From contig NC_053041.3 of assembly GCF_002575655.3 (NCBI RefSeq), positions 373,657,054-373,721,053 of the forward strand: a stretch of DNA of 64,000 bases. The letters are read 5' to 3'. Positions 9,052 through 21,334 of the stretch are shown one piece after another; the first letter of the stretch is position 1; each line of letters opens with the position of its first letter. The position numbers and the translations under genes are program-made. Under the pieces are notes generated by a model. The model had not been told where the DNA came from and made no database searches. It saw only the letters and a list, made by a program, of their open reading frames with translations. The stretch comes from Aegilops tauschii subsp. strangulata. Lineage: Eukaryota > Streptophyta > Magnoliopsida > Poales > Poaceae.

Positions 9052-11794
9052 TATAGCGACCAGACCTCAAATGGTCTGTGCTGCTGTGCACCAGTGTCAT
9101 CCCTGGATCAGTAATGCTGACACGCACAGTACAAATGGAGGATTTATAACAGAGTAGCAATCACACACTTATTACATCGAGTATCTCCGAAGAGATTAAG
9201 TATGATAAACATGGCTTAAGGCCATCTAAAACGATAACAGCGGAAGACTTGGAAGATAAGTGAGTCCATCAACTCCAGCGGCATCACTGAGTATAAGACC
9301 ACGACCTAAGGCACCTTACTCGTCGTCTGAAAAGTCTGCAACATGAAACGTTGCAGCCCGAAAACGGGTCAGCACATAGAATATGCTGGCAAAGTAACAC
9401 ATAGAGGATAATGAACAAAAATAAGGCTATACTACATGCATATACGGCTGGTGGAAAGCTCTATGGTTACAGTTTTGCGAAAAGCCAATTTTTCCCTACT
9501 GCAAAGGAATAAATTTTATTTAACTATCATGGTGGTTGTGAAACATTGAGATGGTTGACAGCATCTCAATCCCAATTAAGAGTCATCAATAACCCAGCAA
9601 AATTAATTAAAAGTAACATGGTGATGAGATTCACATGATAATCCAAGTACTAGATACTCAAGTTGTCCATAACCGGGACACGGCTAACCATGATTAGTTT
9701 GTACACTCTGCAGAGGTTTGTGCACTTTTCCCCACAAGACTCGATCTCCTCCATTGGATTACTCGCACTACATGGTGTTTGAGTAACGGATGACCGAGAC
9801 ACAGTCTTTCAGAAGTGTTTGCACCTTACGTATGGATAGACAGTTACACCTACTTTCCCCTACATCTGCTAGTCTACCACTGTAAGAGTTCACACAACTT
9901 AGTCAACTATGCTAGAGCCCATAATAGCTTGCGGCTGCACACGGAAGTTTCTAGCATGAATAATCTCATGATCCCTTTGAACCTGGGTGGCGGTCCAAAA
10001 GAAAAACAGGCAATCCTGGAATACCCAGGTACCTCAATCCACCCAGATGTGAGTTTTAGTTGCCACCTTAAGTAAACCATTAATTAACAATCTCACATCT
10101 GTCATGGAAATCTCTCAAACCCAATCCACGTCTACAAGCATAGCATGGCAATATAATAGCAGCGTAGAAGTAACTCCCAAGGGTTTGATAAATAAAACAG
10201 GTAATAGGTACTACCTCCACTACTTCCCAATAGCCACAATTTAATTAGATCCTAATCATGCAAGTGTTTGAGGAAAATATATCTAATGCAATAAAAACTG
10301 GGTATGGAAGGTATATGATCAAAGTGTTACTTGCCTTGCTGATGATCCGCAAAACCTAGCGATTCGAAGTAACAAGCGGCACACTCCGAGTACTCTATCG
10401 CAAACAAACAAGCAAACAATAAGTACTCATCTAATGCACAGGTAAAACTCGAATGAAAGATCCAACCAGAAAGTTCAACTTAAGAACTCCGGTTTGCAAA
10501 AAGAATCAACTCGAAAGAAGCAACGAAAGTCAAACTACGAAAGAAAGAAGCTTCGTTTACTAATCTGGATCTAGGTCAAATTTTACAGTAGCAAAAACTT
10601 GTTTGAGTAGGTTAAACGGAAAGAGAATTTCGAGACGAAACTCTAGGCGCTTGAATCGCCTGATTCCGATAAACGAGCGAGAAGTTAAACAGAAACGAAG
10701 ATTCGATCAGAAATCGAATCTGAGAAAATAGCGGAAAAATCCGACGAAAAAGAAAAACGGATGAACGGTTAAAGAACGGACGTTCGTTAACAGAGAAAAA
10801 CCGACGAACGCATTCATTAAAACGAACGGTTCGGTGAACGCTCGCAAAATAATAAAACCGAAAAAAACCGATTTAGAGTTTTTTTTAAACGAATGGTTTT
10901 TTTAAAAGAAAACCGGCAACCGAACGAGCGGCGAGGTACCTCGTCGGGGCGTGCTCCGGCGGGGCTCCGGCGGCTCGGGGCGAGGGGCGGCGAGGGCGCG
11001 GGGTGCGGGGTGCTCGGGGGAAGGTGCGAGGGGCGGCGAGGGGGCGGCAAACGGCGGCGGCGGCGGCTCCCGTGCTCCGGCGGCGGCGGCGGGGCAAGGC
11101 GGGCGGCGGCGGCGAGATGAGGGAAGAGGGGGGGTGCGGGGGTATTTATATGGGGGGGGGGGCTCCGGTGGCTTGGGGGAGGGGCAAGCCGGCGGGGGCG
11201 TGCGGGGCTCGGACTCCGGCGGCGGCGGCTCCCGTGCGCGAGGAGGACGACCCGGGCGGGCCGGCCTGCGGCTCGGCTGGGCTCGGCCCAGTCGGGCGCA
11301 GTGCATTTGTTTAAACGTTTCGCGGAAAATAATTCATAGAAAAATAAATAAAAGTCCAAAAAAGCTAAAACAAATTTTCCCCATCTAGTTAGAAAATCTA
11401 GAATAGGGTGAACATTTTATTAACACAAAATAAATTTTTGAAAACATGCAATATTTTTAATGCAATTAAAATTGCAAATAAAATCCGAATAAATTCCAAT
11501 AAATGATTTTAACACTTTTTCTCCAGTATTTCAATTGTTTTGGAGAAGTCATGTTTTCTCCTCTCGTTGATTATTAAAATGAAATATTTTTCCGGAGAGA
11601 AAATAATTAAAACCAAAATCCTCGTTTTATTATTTGATGGAAATCAAATATGAAAATTCGAGAAAATCCCCAACTCTCTCCGAGGGTCCTTGAGTTGCTT
11701 AGGATTTATCGAGGATTTGTCAAAATGCAACAAAATATGATATGCAATGATGATCTATGTATAACATACCAAATTGAAAATTTGGGATGTTACA
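9052..11794 (-). repeat. 3' LTR of the chromovirus
   Basis: On the element's strand it starts TGTAACATCCC (11794) and ends GGTCGCTATA (9052), where the partner ends GGTCGCTACA. It includes an A/T-rich first part, a GC-rich block of GGC repeats at about 10930-11290 and a TATTTATA box (about 11141-11149 on the plus strand) that may serve the promoter. Long open frames across the GGC block are compositional artefacts. Confidence 0.92.
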
Positions 11795-11812
11795 AACCTA
11801 CCCCCCTTAAGA
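11795..11812 (-). other. Polypurine tract
   Basis: Next to the 3' LTR the minus strand reads AAGGGGGGTAGGTTTG, the position and composition of the plus-strand primer site. Confidence 0.8.
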
Positions 11813-14748
11813 TGAATCTCGCCCTCGAGATTCGGGTTGGCTAGAAAACAGGTGGGAGTGGTCCTTCCGTAGATCTTCCTCTCGCTCCCAGGTGGCTTCA
11901 TCTTCCGTGTGGTGACTCCACTGGACTTTGCAAAACTTGATAACCTTGCTGCGGGTAACTCGGCTGGCATACTCAAGAATCTTAACTGGTTTCTCCTCAT
12001 AGGTCAAATCACTTTCCAGCTGAATCGCTTCCAGTGGCACAGTATCTCTCAGTGGTATCTTGGCCATCTCTGCGTGGCACTTCTTCAACTGGGAAACGTA
12101 AAATACATCATGAACTCCAGACAATCCTTCGGGCAATTCCAGCTTGTAGGCAACCTCTCCCATACGTTCCACAACTCTATATGGTCCGATAAAACGGGGC
12201 GCTAACTTTCCCTTAACTCCAAAGCGCTTCACTCCTCGAAGTGGTGATACTCGAAGATACACTCGGTCTCCGACTTCGTGAACTGTCTCCTTTCGTTTAG
12301 AATCAGCATAACTCTTTTGTCTGGACTGGGCTACCTTGAGCCTGTCGCGAATCAACCTCACTTCTGTTCAGACTCCTTAATCAAATCTGGTCCAAACAAC
12401 TGACGGTCTCCAACTTCGTCCCATAACAACGGTGTTCTACACCTCCTTCCGTACAATGCTTCGAAAGGGGCCATCTTCAAACTGGTCTGATAACTGTTGT
12501 TATACGAAAACTCTGCATATGGCAAATTGTCGTCCCAACTAGATCCATAATCTAGTGCACAAGCTCTCAACATGTCCTCCAAAATCTGGTTGACTCTCTC
12601 GGTCTGTCCATCTGTCTGCGGGTGAAAAGCTGTACTAAATTCCAGCCTGGTTCCCAATGTTTCATGTAACCGCTTCCAAAACTTCGAGGTAAATTGGGTT
12701 CCTCTGTCTGATACAATGGTCCTCGGAACTCCATGCAAACATACGATCCTGGTCATGTATATCTTTGCCAACTTAGCACTGGTGTGAGTGGTCTTTACTG
12801 GAATGAAATGAGCCACTTTCGTCAAACGGTCGACTACAACCCATATTGAGTCATAGCCTGAACGAGTCCTGGGTAATCCTGTGATAAAATCCATGCCTAT
12901 TTTATCCCACTTCCATTCGGGTATCGGCAATGGTTCTAGCAATCCTGCTGGCTTCTGATGCTCTGCCTTCACTCTCTGACATACATCACAAACAGCTACA
13001 TACTCAGCAATATCCTTCTTCATTCCGGTCCACCAGAAAGTATTCTTCAGATCCAAATACATCTTGGTATTCCCTGGGTGAATCGAGTACGGTGAATCAT
13101 GGGCTTCTTGCAAAATCAACTTCCTGATCTCCGGATCATTTGGCACATATACGCGGTCCTCAAACCATAAGGTATCGTGCTCATACTCACAAAATCCCTT
13201 GGCTTTTCCTTTGCTCATCTTCTCCTTTATCTCTTCAATCTCCTTGTCTATCTTCTGAGCTTCTCTGATCCTTTCCATCAAGGTAGACTGAATCTCCAAT
13301 GTCGCTAAATAGCCTCTTGGGACTATCTCCAAACATAGCTCACGAAGGTCCTCGGCTAACTCCTGAGGTAACTCTCCTGTCATGAGGGTGTTGACATGAC
13401 TCTTGCGGCTCAACGCGTCTGCTACTACGTTAGCCTTTCCAGGGTGATAATGCAATCTCATATCATAATCTTTAATAAGCTCCAACCATCTCCTCTGTCT
13501 GAGATTTAACTCCTTCTGCGTGAAAATATATTTCAAACTCTTGTGATCCGTGTACACCTCACAATGGTTTCCGATGAGAAAATGTCCCCATGTCTTCAAT
13601 GCATGCACCACGGCTGCTAATTGCAAATCATGCGTAGCATAATTCTTCTCATGGGGTTTGAGTTGTCGTGAAGCATATGACACAACTCTTCCTTCCTGCA
13701 TAAGCACTGCTCCAAGTCCTCGACGAGAAGCGTCACAATAAACTTCATAATCCTTGCGTTGATCTGGCAGAATCAACACTGGTGACGTAACCAATCGTTC
13801 CTTCAACTCTTGGAAACTAGCTTCACATTCCTCAGTCCAATTGAATTTGGTGTCCTTCTTCAATAGCTCAGTCATGGGCTTGGCAATCTTCGAGAAATTC
13901 TCGATGAATCTCCGGTAGTATCCTGCAAGTCCAAGAAAACTCCGGATTTCTCCAACTGTCGCGGGTGATTCCCAACTTGTCACTGTATCAACCTTGGCAG
14001 GGTCTACTGCTACTCCTTCTCCAGAAATAACATGTCCAAGGAATCCAACTTCCTTCAGCCAAAATTCACATTTGCTGAACTTGGCATATAACTGATGTTC
14101 TCTGAGCTTCTCAAGTACAAATCGTAAATGCTCCTCATGCTCTTCCTCATTCTTGGAAAAGACTAAAATATCATCAATGAACACCACGACGAACTTATCC
14201 AAGAACTCCATAAACACTTTGTTCATCAGGTTCATGAAATAGGCAGGTGCGTTAGTCAGACCAAATGACATAACGGTATACTCATACAATCCATATATGG
14301 TGGTAAATGCCGTCTTGGGTATATCCTGCTCTCGAATCTTTAACTGATGGTATCCTGATCGTAGATCGATCTTGGAAAATACTTTAGCTCCTTGCAGGCG
14401 GTCAAACAAATCATTGATCATCGGCAGTGGGTACTTGTTTTTGATGGCCACTTCATTCAATCCACGGTAATCAACAACCATCCTCAGTGATCCATCTTTC
14501 TTCTCCACTAGAAGTACTGGTGATCCCCAAGGTGACAAACTTGGGCGAATATAGCCTTTATCCAGTAACTCCTTGATCTGCTTCTTAATTTCCTCCAAAT
14601 CTTTTGCGGGCATCCTGTACGGTCTCTTAGATATTGGCCCTGTGCCTGGCAAAAGTTCAATCAAGAACTCAATGTCTCTATCTGGTGGCATGCCTGGCAA
14701 CTCTTCTGGAAATACATCCGGATAATCCTTCACCACTGGTACTTCCTC
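11807..14748 (-). pseudogene. Chromovirus pol: RT, RNase H, integrase, chromodomain (two lesions)
   Basis: RT begins near 14700 ([16 protein letters not shown], then [16 protein letters not shown]) and has the active-site segment [13 protein letters not shown]. RNase H follows ([16 protein letters not shown]). The conserved THDLEL glutamate is Q here (codon at 13621-13623), which should damage RNase H. Integrase has the HHCC zinc part ([18 protein letters not shown]), the two Asp (MDFITGL and VSDRGTQF) and the Glu ([10 protein letters not shown]). A C-terminal chromodomain (VKILEYASRVTRSKVIKFCK, VQWSHHTEDEATWE) ends the protein. An in-frame TAG (14746-14748) separates it from protease, and a one-base shift at about 12360 separates integrase from the chromodomain part. 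Chromodomains guide integration to histone-marked chromatin. Confidence 0.93.
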
Positions 14749-16200
14749 CTATACAACTCCTGATAAGGAATTTACTTGAGTCCTCTTCGGCATATGCCGG
14801 GATACATACTTGATCCTCTTTCCTTCCGGGGTGGTAAGCAAAATCGTCTTGCTGGCACAATCGATGTTTCCTCCATACAACGATAGCCAATCCATTCCCA
14901 AAATCACATCCAAACCTTGCGACTCCAAAACTATGAGGTCTGAGGGGAAAACATGCCTACCAATGGCCAATGGTATTTGAAAACATCCTTGGCTGGCCAC
15001 ATACTCTGCTCCTGGCGAGGTTACTAACATAGGGGTTCTGAGAACTTTGGTGGATAGCTTAAACTTATTCACAAATCCCCTTGATATGTATGAATGTGAT
15101 GCACCAGTATCGAAAAGAACGGTTGCAGTAAATGACTTAACCAAAAACTTACCTATTACTGCATCAGGCTGAGCTTCAACCTCCTCCACGCTCACTTGGT
15201 TCACATGCCCTTTGTTGAACGGGTTCGGCTTCTTCCCAGAGCTTCCATTGCCATTTCCATTTTGGGCTTCAGGACATTCATTGGCATAATGTCCATTCTT
15301 CTGGCACTTAAAGCAAGTGACTTGGCTCAGGTCCCTCTTGGCTGGGGTAGATGGGTTGGTGCGGTTCTGTCCGTTGCTTCCTCCATTCCCATTACCATTT
15401 TTAGAGCCATTATGGTTGTGCGAACTACCTCCTCCATGGGTATGCTGAAACTGTCCTCCCGGCTTCGGGGCAAAACGAGGCTTCTGTTGAGCTCCTGAGT
15501 TATACTTCCCTTGTCCATACTTCCTCTTACGGTTTTCAATCTGTTGTTGCTTCCCTTCAATCATGAGAGCTCTATCTACCAGCTCCTGGTAGTTGTTGAA
15601 GGTTGCTACCATCAACTGCATACTCAGCTCATCATTCAGTCCTTCCAAAAACTTCTCCTGCTTGGCTGCATCTGTAGCAACGTCATCTGGTGCATAACGT
15701 GCTAACTTACTGAAATCCTCCACATACTGGCCTACGGTGCGTCCTCCTTGGCGTAGGTTGCGAAACTCACGCTTCTTCATAGCCATAGCTCCTGCTGAAA
15801 CATGTGCTATACGGAAAGCTTGCTGAAACTGGTCCCATGTGACAGTGTCAATAGGGTGCGTGGCTGTATAATTCTCCCACCATGATGCTGCGGGTCCATC
15901 AAGCTGATGTGCGGCAAAATGCACTCTTTCCGCATCTGTGCATCCTGCAGTGGTCAACTCCCTTCCAACTTTGCGGAGCCAATCATCTGCAACAATCGGC
16001 TCGGTGCTACTGGAAAACACTGGCGGGTTTAGCCTTAAGAAACGGGCTAAGTGATCAACAGGTGGTGGCGGCGGTGGGTTGTTGTTGTTGTTGTTGTTGC
16101 CTTGGTTCTGCACTAACACTTGCATCAGGGCATTCTGTTGCTGAATCAACTGGGTGATCTCTGGTGGGAAAACAAATCCGGTGTCGCGTCTCGGAGGCAT
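14749..16200 (-). CDS. Chromovirus gag and aspartic protease
   Basis: The 483-residue frame starts MPPRRDTGFVFPPEI. The capsid part (about residues 60-220) includes WDQFQQAFR and MKKREFRNLRQG. The nucleocapsid zinc knuckle CFKCQKNGHYANEC (CCHC) is near residue 295. The protease active site LFDTGASHSYIS is near residue 364, and LDVILGMDWL follows. In this clade gag and pol normally form one polyprotein. Here the frame ends at a TAG directly after protease, in a position where the reading frame otherwise continues into RT, so the stop is probably a mutation. Programmed readthrough is less likely given the other lesions. Confidence 0.92.
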   Translation of the reverse strand: MPPRRDTGFVFPPEITQLIQQQNALMQVLVQNQGNNNNNNNPPPPPPVDHLARFLRLNPPVFSSSTEPIVADDWLRKVGRELTTAGCTDAERVHFAAHQLDGPAASWWENYTATHPIDTVTWDQFQQAFRIAHVSAGAMAMKKREFRNLRQGGRTVGQYVEDFSKLARYAPDDVATDAAKQEKFLEGLNDELSMQLMVATFNNYQELVDRALMIEGKQQQIENRKRKYGQGKYNSGAQQKPRFAPKPGGQFQHTHGGGSSHNHNGSKNGNGNGGSNGQNRTNPSTPAKRDLSQVTCFKCQKNGHYANECPEAQNGNGNGSSGKKPNPFNKGHVNQVSVEEVEAQPDAVIGKFLVKSFTATVLFDTGASHSYISRGFVNKFKLSTKVLRTPMLVTSPGAEYVASQGCFQIPLAIGRHVFPSDLIVLESQGLDVILGMDWLSLYGGNIDCASKTILLTTPEGKRIKYVSRHMPKRTQVNSLSGVV

Positions 16201-16400
16201 CTGATGGGTTTAGAAAAGATGAGAGTTAAGAATAGAATGAGGTCTAGAGAGAAAACACTACCCATATGCTCATGAGACAAATTCAATCAATATCACTCAA
16301 TCAATTCAAACAAGGCAAAACAATCGATCTAACTAGCGTTACAAAGTGCTTGAACTATGCTATTAAAATGGGGGAAAACTACTACTGATATGGTGGTCTA

Positions 16401-17132
16401 CTAGAAATTCTGATCCGTTGAAGACTCCATGATGTCTGCTCCAGCTTCATCAACAAAGTCATCTTCACTTGGTTCCGAGTCGGTGTCGTCGATGATGATG
16501 TAGTTATCCGGACAAGTGCATTCGTCATCCTCTGCTTTTGGCACTGGATTTCCCATGAATACTCCAATCTTCTTCTCCAGGTCGTCATTCTTCCCTACCA
16601 GTGCGATGATTTCCTCCATATAATCCTCGCGTGTAGCCTTGAGTTCTTCTTGGAGCTCCTTGATCTTGGTTAATGCCTTCTTCAGTTCTTCCTTGTCCGT
16701 GCACATCTGGTTCTCCTGGCGACGAATATGTTGGTTTTGTTCCTGGATGAAAGCTGCGATTGATCCATCCTTCTTGGTTCTGATCATCTCCCATTGCGCG
16801 TCTCGGCGTCCACAAATTTGATAAATAGTATCCTTAAGCTCCTGGTAGTAGACTTCTCCAATGCGTCCCATGGCGATGTGAGTGGCCATGCTCTTCCCTA
16901 AACTCCAAGTTGGTGCTTCAAAAACCAATCTTATGGGTTCGGTAACTGGCACAAACGTCCTTCCTGGAATGTGAACTTGAATCTTCCAGCTCTCCTCTTC
17001 GGGTAATGTGGCGTTGTAGGTTCAGGTGATGCTTGGTATTCCTATGTTCAAATACTTTGTGACTTCCTTCAAGTGTCGACCAAAAGGCGTGTCTTCATCT
17101 GGTTGCATGAACTTGCTCCTTGCATCCGCCAT
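16401..17132 (-). pseudogene. Extra ORF upstream of gag in the chromovirus
   Basis: Between the primer binding site and gag, on the element's strand, a frame opens with MADARSKFMQPDEDTPFGRH at 17132 and runs to 16401. One in-frame TGA (17022-17024) splits it, leaving an intact 183-residue part from 16952. It encodes a globular part (EAPTWSLGKSMATHIAMGRI, YQICGRRDAQWEM). A coiled coil follows (EELKKALTKIKELQEELKAT, KNDDLEKKIG), and the tail is very acidic. It shows no zinc knuckle, protease or polymerase motif, so it is not gag. Extra ORFs are known in some large plant gypsy elements, and their roles are mostly unknown. I cannot assign one here. Confidence 0.75.
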
Positions 17133-17221
17133 TCCTAAAAGAGTAGAAAAAGGAGAGGGGTCAGAAATGAGAAGAGAGAAGCTTTCTAGGGCTTAAGCTT
17201 AGTGGTCGTGTCCTACAGTCA

Positions 17222-17239
17222 GCGTGTGCTCTGATACCA
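17222..17239 (-). other. Primer binding site of the chromovirus
   Basis: Minus strand TGGTATCAGAGCACACGC, four bases after the 5' LTR end; complementary to initiator tRNA-Met. Its match to TGGTATCAGAGC fixes the LTR boundary at 17244. Confidence 0.9.
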
Positions 17240-17243
17240 ACTT

Positions 17244-19982
17244 TGTAGCGACCAGACCTCAAATGGTCTGTGCTGCTGTGCACCAGTGTCATCCCTGGAT
17301 CAGTAATGCTGACACGCACAGTACAAATGGAGGATTTATAACAGAGTAGCAATCACACACTTATTACATCGAGTATCTCCGAAGAGATTAAGTATGATAA
17401 ACATGGCTTAAGGCCATCTAAAACGATAACAGCGGAAGACTTGGAAGATAAGTGAGTCCATCAACTCCAGCGGCATCACTGAGTATAAGACCACGACCTA
17501 AGGCACCTTACTCGTCGTCTGAAAAGTCTGCAACATGAAACATTGCAGCCCGAAAACGGGTCAGCACATAGAATATGCTGGCAAAGTAACACATAGAGGA
17601 TAATGAACAAAAATAAGGCTATACTACATGCATATACGGCTGGTGGAAAGCTTTATGGTTACAGTTTTGCGAAAAGCCAATTTTTCCCTACTGCAAAGGA
17701 ATAAATTTTATTTAACTATCATGGTGGTTGTGAAACATTGAGATGGTTGACAGCATCTCAATCCCAATTAAGAGTCATCAATAACCCAGCAAAATTAATT
17801 AAAAGTAACATGGTGATGAGATTCACATGATAATCCAAGTACTAGATACTCAAGTTGTCCATAACTGGGGACACGGCTAACCATGATTAGTTTGTACACT
17901 CTGCAGAGGTTTGTGCACTTTTCCCCACAAGACTCGATCTCCTCCGTTGGATTACTCGCACTACATGGTGTTTGAGTAACGGATGACCGAGACACAGTCT
18001 TTCAGAAGTGTTTGCACCTTACGTATGGATAGACAGTTACACCTACTTTCCCCTACATCTGCTAGTCTACCACTGTAAGAGTTCACACAACTTAGTCAAC
18101 TATGCTAGAGCCCATAATAGCTTGCGGCTGCACACGGAAGTTTCTAGCATGAATAATCTCATGATCCCCTTGAACCTGGGTGGCGGTCCAAAAGAAAAAC
18201 AGGCAATCCTGGAATACCCAGGTACCTCAATCCACCCAGATGTGAGTTTTAGTTGCCACCTTAAGTAAACCATTAATTAACAATCTCACATCTGTCATGG
18301 AAATCTCTCAAACCCAATCCACGTCTACAAGCATAGCATGGCAATATAATAGCAGCGTAGAAGTAACTCCAAGGGTTTGATAAACAAAACAGGTAATAGG
18401 TACTACCTCCACTACTTCCCAATACCCACAATTTAATTAGATCCTAATCATGCAAGTGTTTGAGGAAAATAGATCTAATGCAATAAAAACTGGGTATGGA
18501 AGGTATATGATCAAAGTGTTACTTGCCTTGCTGATGATCCGCAAAACCTAGCGATTCGAAGTAACAAGCGGCACACTCCGGGTACTCTATCGCAAACAAA
18601 CAAGCAAACAATAAGTACTCATCTAATGCACAGGTAAAACTCGAATGAAAGATCCAACCAGAAAGTTCAACTTAAGAACTCCGGTTTGCAAAAAGAATCA
18701 ACTCGAAAGAAGCAACGAAAGTCAAACTACGAAAGAAAGAAGCTTCGTTTACTAATCTGGATCTAGGTCAAATTTTACAGTAGCAAAAACTTGTTTGAGT
18801 AGGTTAAACGGAAAGAGAATTTTGAGACGAAACTCTAGGCGCTTGAATCGCCTGATTCCGATAAATGAGCGAGAAGTTAAACAGAAACGAAGATTCGATC
18901 AGAAATCGAATCTGAGAAAATAGCGGAAAAATCCGACGAAAAAGAAAAACGGATGAACGGTTAAAGAACGGACGTTCGTTAACAGAGAAAAACCGACGAA
19001 CGCGTTCGTTAAAACGAACGGTTCGGTGAACGCTCGCAAAATAATAAAACCAAAAAAACTGATCTAGGGTTTTTTTAAACGAATGTTTTTTTTAAGAAAA
19101 CCGGCAACCGAACGAGCGGCGAGGTACCTCGTCGGGGCGTGCTCCGGCGGGGCTCCGGCGGCTCGGGGCGAGGGGCGGCGAGGGCGCGGGGTGCGGGGTG
19201 CTCGGGGGAAGGTGCGAGGGGCGGCGAGGGGGCGGCAAACGGCGGCGGCGGCGGCTCTCGTGCTCCGGCGGCGGTGGCGGGGCAAGGCGGGCGGCGGCGG
19301 CGAGATGAGGGAAGAGGGGGGGTGCGGGGGTATTTATATGGGGGGGAGGGCTCCGGTGGCTTGGGGGAGGGGCAAGCCGGCGGGGGCGTGCGGGGCTCGG
19401 ACTCCGGCGGCGGCGGCTCCCGTGCGCGAGGAGGACGACGCGAGCGGGCCGGCCTGCGCTCGGCTGGGCTCGGCCCAGTCGGGCGCAGTGCATTTTTTTA
19501 AAACGTTCTGCAGAAAATAATTCGTAGAAAAATAAATAAAAGTCCAAAAAAGATAAAACGAATTTTCCCCGTCTAGTTAGAAAATGTAGAATAGGGTGAA
19601 CATTTTTTTAACACAAAATAAATTTTTGAAAACATGCAATATTTTTAATGCAATTAAAATTGCAAATAAAATCTGAATAAATTCCAATAAATGATTTTAA
19701 CACTTTTTCTCCAGTATTTCAATTGTTTTGGAGAAGTCATGTTTTCTCCTCTCGTTGATTATTAAAATGAAATATTTTTCCGGAGAGAAAATAATTAAAA
19801 CCAAAATCCTCGTTTCATTATTTGATGGAAATCAAATATGAAAATTCGAGAAAATCCCCAACTCTCTCCGAGGGTCCTTGAGTTGCTTAGGATTTATCGA
19901 GGATTTGTCAAAATGCAACAAAATATGAAATGCAATGATGATCTATGTATAACATACCAAATTGAAAATTTGGGATGTTACA
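17244..19982 (-). repeat. 5' LTR of the chromovirus
   Basis: Starts TGTAACATCCC at 19982 and ends GGTCGCTACA at 17244 on the element's strand. It aligns with 9052-11794 along its whole length, including the GGC-rich block (about 19120-19480) and the TATTTATA box at about 19331-19339, with only scattered substitutions and short length changes visible. Confidence 0.93.
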
Positions 19983-20329
19983 CGACCTCAAGTTTGATCC
20001 GCCCCAAGGGACGAGCCGGGCAGCCCGGTACCACACCGTGGAAACCCACGTCCGACCTTCATAGTCCTGACAGGGAGGTCTTCATCTTTTCCAGGTTGTC
20101 GGTGAAGATGATGTTGAGGCTGCTGCCTCCTTCCATCAGGACGTGTGAGCGGCGACAACCCCCTATGATCGGGTCTAGCACTAGGGCATGCTTGCCCAGC
20201 TGTATGCCGTCTTTGGGGTGCGATCCCCGGCATCGAAGGTGACCGTTTCTTGGGACCACACCAATCGTTTGCTGGATGCGTCCTTCGTTGCGTAGATCGC
20301 ACGTCTTGTGAACTTCTGGTTACAACCGT
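19983..20329 (-). pseudogene. Host gypsy element: protease region
   Basis: This is the other side of the gypsy element into which the chromovirus jumped. The minus strand encodes HALVLDPIIGGCRRSHVLME, then GGSSLNIIFTDNLEKM, the aspartic protease of a Ty3/gypsy pol, followed after frameshifts by GRIKLEV-type residues that join IFEDESNYRSE at 9046. Several stops and shifts make it a relic. Confidence 0.75.
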
Positions 20330-21040
20330 TGCTACTTGTGAGCTGCGTTGGGATTTTCCCCGAAGAGGTGTGGAGATGCAACACAGTAGAGATAAGTATT
20401 TCCCTCAGTGAGAACCAAGGTATCAATCCAGTAGAAGAATCACGCAAAGCCTCGTGAACAGCACATGTACACACAAAAGCAAATACTTGCACCGGACGCG
20501 GGCAACAGGGTTGTCAATCCCCTTGAATTTGTTACTTGCATGGATTAAATCTCGTAGTGGTAGATAGATAAATTGCAAAAGAAATAAAAGAAATAAAATT
20601 GTAGCAAGGGTATTTGGTTTTTTATATATATTATAAAAATTGATCCGGGAGCCATAGTTTTCGCTAGAGGCTTCTCTCTTGAACACATAGCATACGGTGG
20701 GTGAACAAATTACTGTTGGACAACTAAGAGAAAAAACATAGTTATGATGATATCCAAGGCAATGATCATGTATATAGGCATCACGTCCGAGACAAGTAGA
20801 CCGACTCCTGCCTGCATCTACTACTATTACTCCAACTATCGACCGCTATCCAGCATGCCTCTAGGGTATTAAGTTAATAGAAACATTAAAACAGAGTAAC
20901 ACCTTAAGCAAGATGACATGATGTAGACAAACTAAACTCAAGTAATATGAATAAAACCCATCTTTTTACCCTTAATGTCAGCAATACAAATATGTGTCTT
21001 GTCCCTTAATGGCAATAATAAAAACATTAAAACAGAGAAC
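20330..21040 (-). repeat. Inverted partial LTR related to the Sabrina group
   Basis: Read on the minus strand, this matches stretches of the 3' LTR at 26118-27699, for example the part with gcaggagtcggtctacttgt, the sentence ctactggattgataccttgg, and a CA-type end at 20330. It is more diverged than the plus-strand LTR pieces and is truncated at about 21036, so it represents a separate old insertion from the same LTR group. Confidence 0.75.
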
Positions 21041-21303
21041 ACGCTCATCGCCTGTAGATTGGCCAACTAGGTTGATTTGTCTTCAGTGGGAGAGGTGCTT
21101 TATGATCTTGTGGTGCCCCTAATGATTCTCCATGTCAGGTTTGTTCTCCGATCAATGTTTCCCGTGCCTGGCGTGCCAGCTGGCGGAGCAAATTGCCGTT
21201 AGATCCCTCGATACGGTTCATGACGAGATCGGAAGTACCGGGACGAGTCTACACACACAATTTACCCAAGTTTGGGCCTCCATAGAGTAATACCTACATC
21301 CTT

Positions 21304-21334
<31 letters not shown>

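Larger units (their letters stand above)
9052..19982 (-). mobile_element. Chromovirus (Tekay-like Ty3/gypsy) LTR retrotransposon, nearly complete
   Basis: Two LTRs of about 2.74 kb (9052-11794 and 17244-19982) bound an internal region with primer binding site, extra ORF, gag-protease, RT, RNase H, integrase, chromodomain and polypurine tract, all on the minus strand. The flanks tgacc (9047-9051) and cgacc (19983-19987) form a 5-bp target duplication with one likely C-to-T change. The two LTRs are nearly identical by eye (scattered single changes such as ACG/ACA near 9348/17540), so the insertion is young compared with its neighbours. Even so it carries several coding lesions and cannot move on its own. 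Confidence 0.93.

Noticed and set aside
10817..11388. Several 100-180-codon frames on both strands around the GGC block
   Set aside because: They repeat in the other LTR copy (19064-19547) with frame-changing differences and are proline/arginine/glycine low-complexity.
14746..14748. TAG between protease and RT as a programmed readthrough signal
   Set aside because: No supporting context was seen and three further lesions exist in the same element, so a mutation is simpler.
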